Shown: positions 5,681-7,997 of the stretch, in pieces | Layout: each line of letters begins with the position of its first letter | Position numbering within the stretch: position 1 is the stretch's first letter | Assembly: GCA_028292075.1 (NCBI GenBank) | Contig: JAQGNA010000654.1 | Location: 1 to 7,997 of the forward strand | DNA length: 7,997 nucleotides | Source: Rhodoferax sp. | GTDB taxonomy: Bacteria; Pseudomonadota; Gammaproteobacteria; Burkholderiales; Burkholderiaceae | Reading direction: 5' to 3' | Notes under the pieces: model-generated | Databases searched by the model: none | Seen by the model: the letters and a program-made list of their open reading frames with translations, nothing else | What the model was told of the DNA's origin: nothing | Position numbers and translations under genes: made by a program

Positions 5681-7656
5681 CCACTTCTTTGCTCGATTTG
5701 GGCGTGGCGCCCCGCCTGCTGTTCCTCTGGGCCGATGCGGAGGCCATGGGTCAGCAGCTGTTGACTGGAACTGTTGCCGCACGGCCGACCGGCGCGCTGC
5801 GCGACGATGTTTCCACCGACGAGATCACGCCGGTGGCCATCATGTCGTACTACGACCAGCGGCTGGCCCGCTTTGCCTATACCGGGTTTCGGGCCGGCGA
5901 CTTCACCATGCCGGCCGGCGCGGTGCAGGCCGGCGACTTCAGCGTGACGGTGGCCGGGCGGCGCTACGGCAAGGGCTCATCAAGGGAGCACAGCCCGGCC
6001 GCCGAAAGAGCTGCCGGCGTGAGGCTCGTGATCGCGGAAAGCTTCGAGCGCATCTACCGCCAGAATGCCGACAACATCGGTCTCTTCACCTCGACCGACA
6101 TGGGCCTGGTGCAGCGCATCGAGCGCGGCGAAGCCATCTCCATCGACAGCTTGCTGGCCGGGCGCGACGCGCTGGCCGCGGGCATCCTGCGAAGCGGCGG
6201 TCTGCTGCGCTTCGGCCAGGCGCACCTCAGAGGCGCGGCGCCGGCGCGGCCCAACCGGCCAGGGCCACGCACGCTGTTCGAGAAGATCATCGAGCGGCAT
6301 CTGCTGCAAACGCCGGTGACGCCGCCCGATCCGGTGCCGGGCGACGGTGCCTTCGTGTCTGCCGACTGGCGGTTCATCCACGAGTACTACACCGGCATGG
6401 CTGCCCACATGCTGCACGAGACGCTGGGCCGACCCGTGACCATGCACGACCCGGCCTCCGCCCTGGTGTTCGAGGACCACACCTCCTATGTGTCGCAAAG
6501 CCCAGCGCATCTGCGCATGGGGCTCGTACCCAACATGCAGGCCATGGTGCAGGCGCAGCGCGACTTTGCCAAGCTGTACGGCCTGCGCACCCACCGCACG
6601 CTGACAGACGAAGAAGCCGCGGCCGATGACGGTAGCAACGTGGCAGGCATCTCCCACGCCATGATGGCCGAGCACTATGCGCTACCCGGCCAGGTGCTGG
6701 TCGGCACCGATTCACACACGCCGCACAGTGGCGCCCTGGGATGCGTGGCCTTTGGCGTGGGCACCACCGACATGGCCAATGCCTTCGTCACCGGCGCCGT
6801 GCGCATGACCATGCCGGCGCAACTGCTGGTGCGGCTCGAGGGTGCGCCGCCGCCCGGCGTGACGGCCAAGGACATCGTGCTGCACCTGCTGGCGCTGCCC
6901 GCCATCCGCAGCGGCGGCGGCGTGGGCAAGGTGTTCGAGTTCGCCGGCGAGGCCGTGGCGCGCATGTCGATCGACGAACGGGCAACCCTGACCAACATGA
7001 CGGCCGAACTCGGCGGCTTCACCGGCATCGTGGCCCCCGACGATGAGACGCTGCGCTTCCTCCAGGAACGGCGTGGCGTCTACTTCGAGATCCCGTCCTG
7101 GATGCACAGCGATGCCGATGCCGCCTATGCCGATGTGTTGACGGTCGACTGCGTTGCGCTGTCGCCGATGGTGGCCGCGCCCGGCGATCCAGGCAACGGC
7201 CTCGCGCTGGACAGCCTTCTGGAGCCGGTGCCCATCGACATCGCCTATGGTGGCTCCTGCACCGCCGGCAAGCGTGAAGATTTCGACCATTACCACGCCG
7301 TGTTGTCCTGGGGCCTGGCCCATGGGCTGGCGGTGAAGCCGACGGTGCAGCTCTTCCTGCAATACGGCACCACCGCCGTGCGCGACTACTGCATCGCGCA
7401 GGGTTATGAGCCGACTTTTCGGGCGGCCGGCGCCCGCATCCTCCAACCCTCCTGCGGCGCCTGTGCCAATTGCGGGCCCGGGTCGTCGATCGACGCATCC
7501 CAGGTGACGGTGAGCGCCATCAACCGCAATTTCGCCGGCCGCTCCGGCCCGGGCCAGGTGTGGCTTGCAAGTCCGCCGACGGTGATGGCGAGCGCCCTGG
7601 CAGGCGAGCTGCTGTCGTTTGCGCAGTTGCAGAAGCGGATAGCGCAAGGGCACTGA
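5677..7656 (+). CDS. Aconitase/isopropylmalate isomerase-like hydratase, fused, swivel domain first
   Basis: A 659-residue single-chain enzyme of the aconitase superfamily, which dehydrates or hydrates hydroxy-di/tricarboxylates with a [4Fe-4S] cluster. Residues about 12-185 are the swivel (LeuD-like) domain: DDVSTDEITP (43-52) and YGKGSSREHSP (97-107), then IYRQNADNIGL. A linker (about 186-200) leads to the LeuC-like catalytic domain: VGTDSHTPHSGALG (342-355), GGSCTAGK (525-532), PSCGACANCG (591-600), NRNFAGRSG (616-624). Cluster ligands should be Cys528, Cys593 and Cys596, all present; arginines 617 and 622 match substrate-binding arginines of the family. The domain order is opposite to AcnA-type aconitase and there is no AcnB HEAT domain. 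The start is the ATG at 5677, overlapping the LysR stop as ATGA without a clear ribosome binding site, suggesting coupled translation. An ATG at 5746 follows GGAGG by only 2 nt and is less likely. Substrate unknown; citraconate/citramalate or aconitate are candidates from context. Confidence 0.92.
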   Translation: MTTSLLDLGVAPRLLFLWADAEAMGQQLLTGTVAARPTGALRDDVSTDEITPVAIMSYYDQRLARFAYTGFRAGDFTMPAGAVQAGDFSVTVAGRRYGKGSSREHSPAAERAAGVRLVIAESFERIYRQNADNIGLFTSTDMGLVQRIERGEAISIDSLLAGRDALAAGILRSGGLLRFGQAHLRGAAPARPNRPGPRTLFEKIIERHLLQTPVTPPDPVPGDGAFVSADWRFIHEYYTGMAAHMLHETLGRPVTMHDPASALVFEDHTSYVSQSPAHLRMGLVPNMQAMVQAQRDFAKLYGLRTHRTLTDEEAAADDGSNVAGISHAMMAEHYALPGQVLVGTDSHTPHSGALGCVAFGVGTTDMANAFVTGAVRMTMPAQLLVRLEGAPPPGVTAKDIVLHLLALPAIRSGGGVGKVFEFAGEAVARMSIDERATLTNMTAELGGFTGIVAPDDETLRFLQERRGVYFEIPSWMHSDADAAYADVLTVDCVALSPMVAAPGDPGNGLALDSLLEPVPIDIAYGGSCTAGKREDFDHYHAVLSWGLAHGLAVKPTVQLFLQYGTTAVRDYCIAQGYEPTFRAAGARILQPSCGACANCGPGSSIDASQVTVSAINRNFAGRSGPGQVWLASPPTVMASALAGELLSFAQLQKRIAQGH

Positions 7657-7685
7657 TCCGCCGCATTCACGGCTGTGGCATTTCA

Positions 7686-7927
7686 GTACGGCACTACGAA
7701 AGCGTTGCCGAGTGGATGCTGCCGCATTTAAAAGACCGGCCGGCCTCTGTCGTTCGCGCGCCAACGGGCATCACCGGTGAGTTGTTCTTTCAGAAGTATC
7801 CCGAATCCAAGGTGCGCGGCCAGAAGGAACTCCATTCAGCTTCTGGCCGGGCCCCGCAGGGTTGCTCGCGATCGATTCGACGGACGTGCTGGTCTCCGCA
7901 GTGCAGAAGAACACCATCGAGTTCCAC
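7686..7927 (+). pseudogene. ligD: Frameshifted fragment of DNA ligase D (LigD) polymerase domain
   Basis: The translation beginning VRHYESVAEWMLPHLKDRP and continuing through RAPTGITGELFFQK to about 7830 strongly resembles the start of the archaeo-eukaryotic-primase-like polymerase domain of LigD, the non-homologous end-joining ligase. The similarity then moves to another frame, where GLLAIDSTDVLVSAVQKN and TIEFH (to 7927) continue the same domain. A loss of about one base near 7829-7845 explains the switch. No start codon or N-terminal ligase or nuclease region precedes it; only about 30 bp separates it from the hydratase stop. After 7927 the similarity ends. It is therefore a truncated, frameshifted relic of about 80 codons with no expected activity. 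Identification is from memory of the family motifs. A sequencing error could fake the frameshift but not the missing N-terminal part. Confidence 0.72.
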
Positions 7928-7997
7928 GAGATGACCTTTAACGCCGGCGCCGCTACGCCTGAACGAAGCGTTCCACAAAGAACATTACATCGTGTCA

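Noticed and set aside
7660..7679. Hairpin GCCGCA/TGTGGC after the hydratase stop, possible terminator
   Set aside because: The stem has six pairs including one wobble, the loop is eight bases, and only ATTT follows. It is too weak to call an intrinsic terminator.
6712..7764. Minus-strand open frame (350 codons) opposite the hydratase
   Set aside because: It is antisense to the conserved catalytic domain, with biased composition and no recognisable domain.
7935..7997. Open frame at the right edge ending in a HKEHYIVS-like stretch
   Set aside because: It is about 21 codons, has no start codon and is cut by the window end, so nothing can be assigned.
1..7997. CRISPR array, insertion sequence, tRNA or rRNA gene
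   Set aside because: Reading through the window I saw no regularly spaced repeats, no transposase-like translation with terminal repeats, and no cloverleaf or rRNA-like sequence.

Overview
The window looks like chromosomal or accessory DNA of a high-G+C betaproteobacterium, most likely Burkholderiales and perhaps Comamonadaceae. The reasons are a Bug-family (tripartite tricarboxylate transporter, TTT) binding protein, the divergent LysR/catabolic layout, GC-rich third codon positions from about 1444 to 7656, and a LigD-like remnant at the right edge. The genus is inference; no rRNA or tRNA gene is present to fix it.

Layout. Positions 1-366 hold no gene I can support. Positions 367-978 (+) encode a small membrane protein of the DUF4337 type with a histidine-rich N-terminus. 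Positions 979-1443 look non-coding. Then comes a divergent catabolic locus. On the minus strand, read right to left, an HMG-CoA-lyase-like enzyme (3713-4657) overlaps a class III (CaiB/BaiF) CoA-transferase (2493-3716) by 4 bp. After a 62-bp gap with a stem-loop follows a Bug-family periplasmic solute-binding protein (1444-2430). On the plus strand, a LysR-type regulator (4769-5680, TTG start) overlaps by 4 bp a 659-residue aconitase/isopropylmalate-isomerase-like hydratase (5677-7656), in which the swivel (LeuD-like) domain precedes the [4Fe-4S] catalytic (LeuC-like) domain. The control region 4658-4768 carries a plausible plus-strand promoter and two similar 11-bp near-palindromes 40 bp apart, candidate LysR-regulator sites. 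Positions 7686-7927 contain a frameshifted fragment resembling the polymerase domain of DNA ligase D.

How the genes may work together (inference). A periplasmic protein captures a carboxylate, an aconitase-type enzyme hydrates or isomerises it to a hydroxy-acid, the CoA-transferase makes a 3-hydroxy-acyl-CoA, and the HMGL-fold lyase cleaves that to acetyl-CoA plus an oxo-acid. Citraconate via citramalate and citramalyl-CoA to acetyl-CoA and pyruvate fits all three chemistries. Aconitate via citrate and citryl-CoA to acetyl-CoA and oxaloacetate is an alternative. The LysR protein would be the local sensor. This assembly is the best candidate in the window for a poorly described system; its substrate cannot be read from the sequence.
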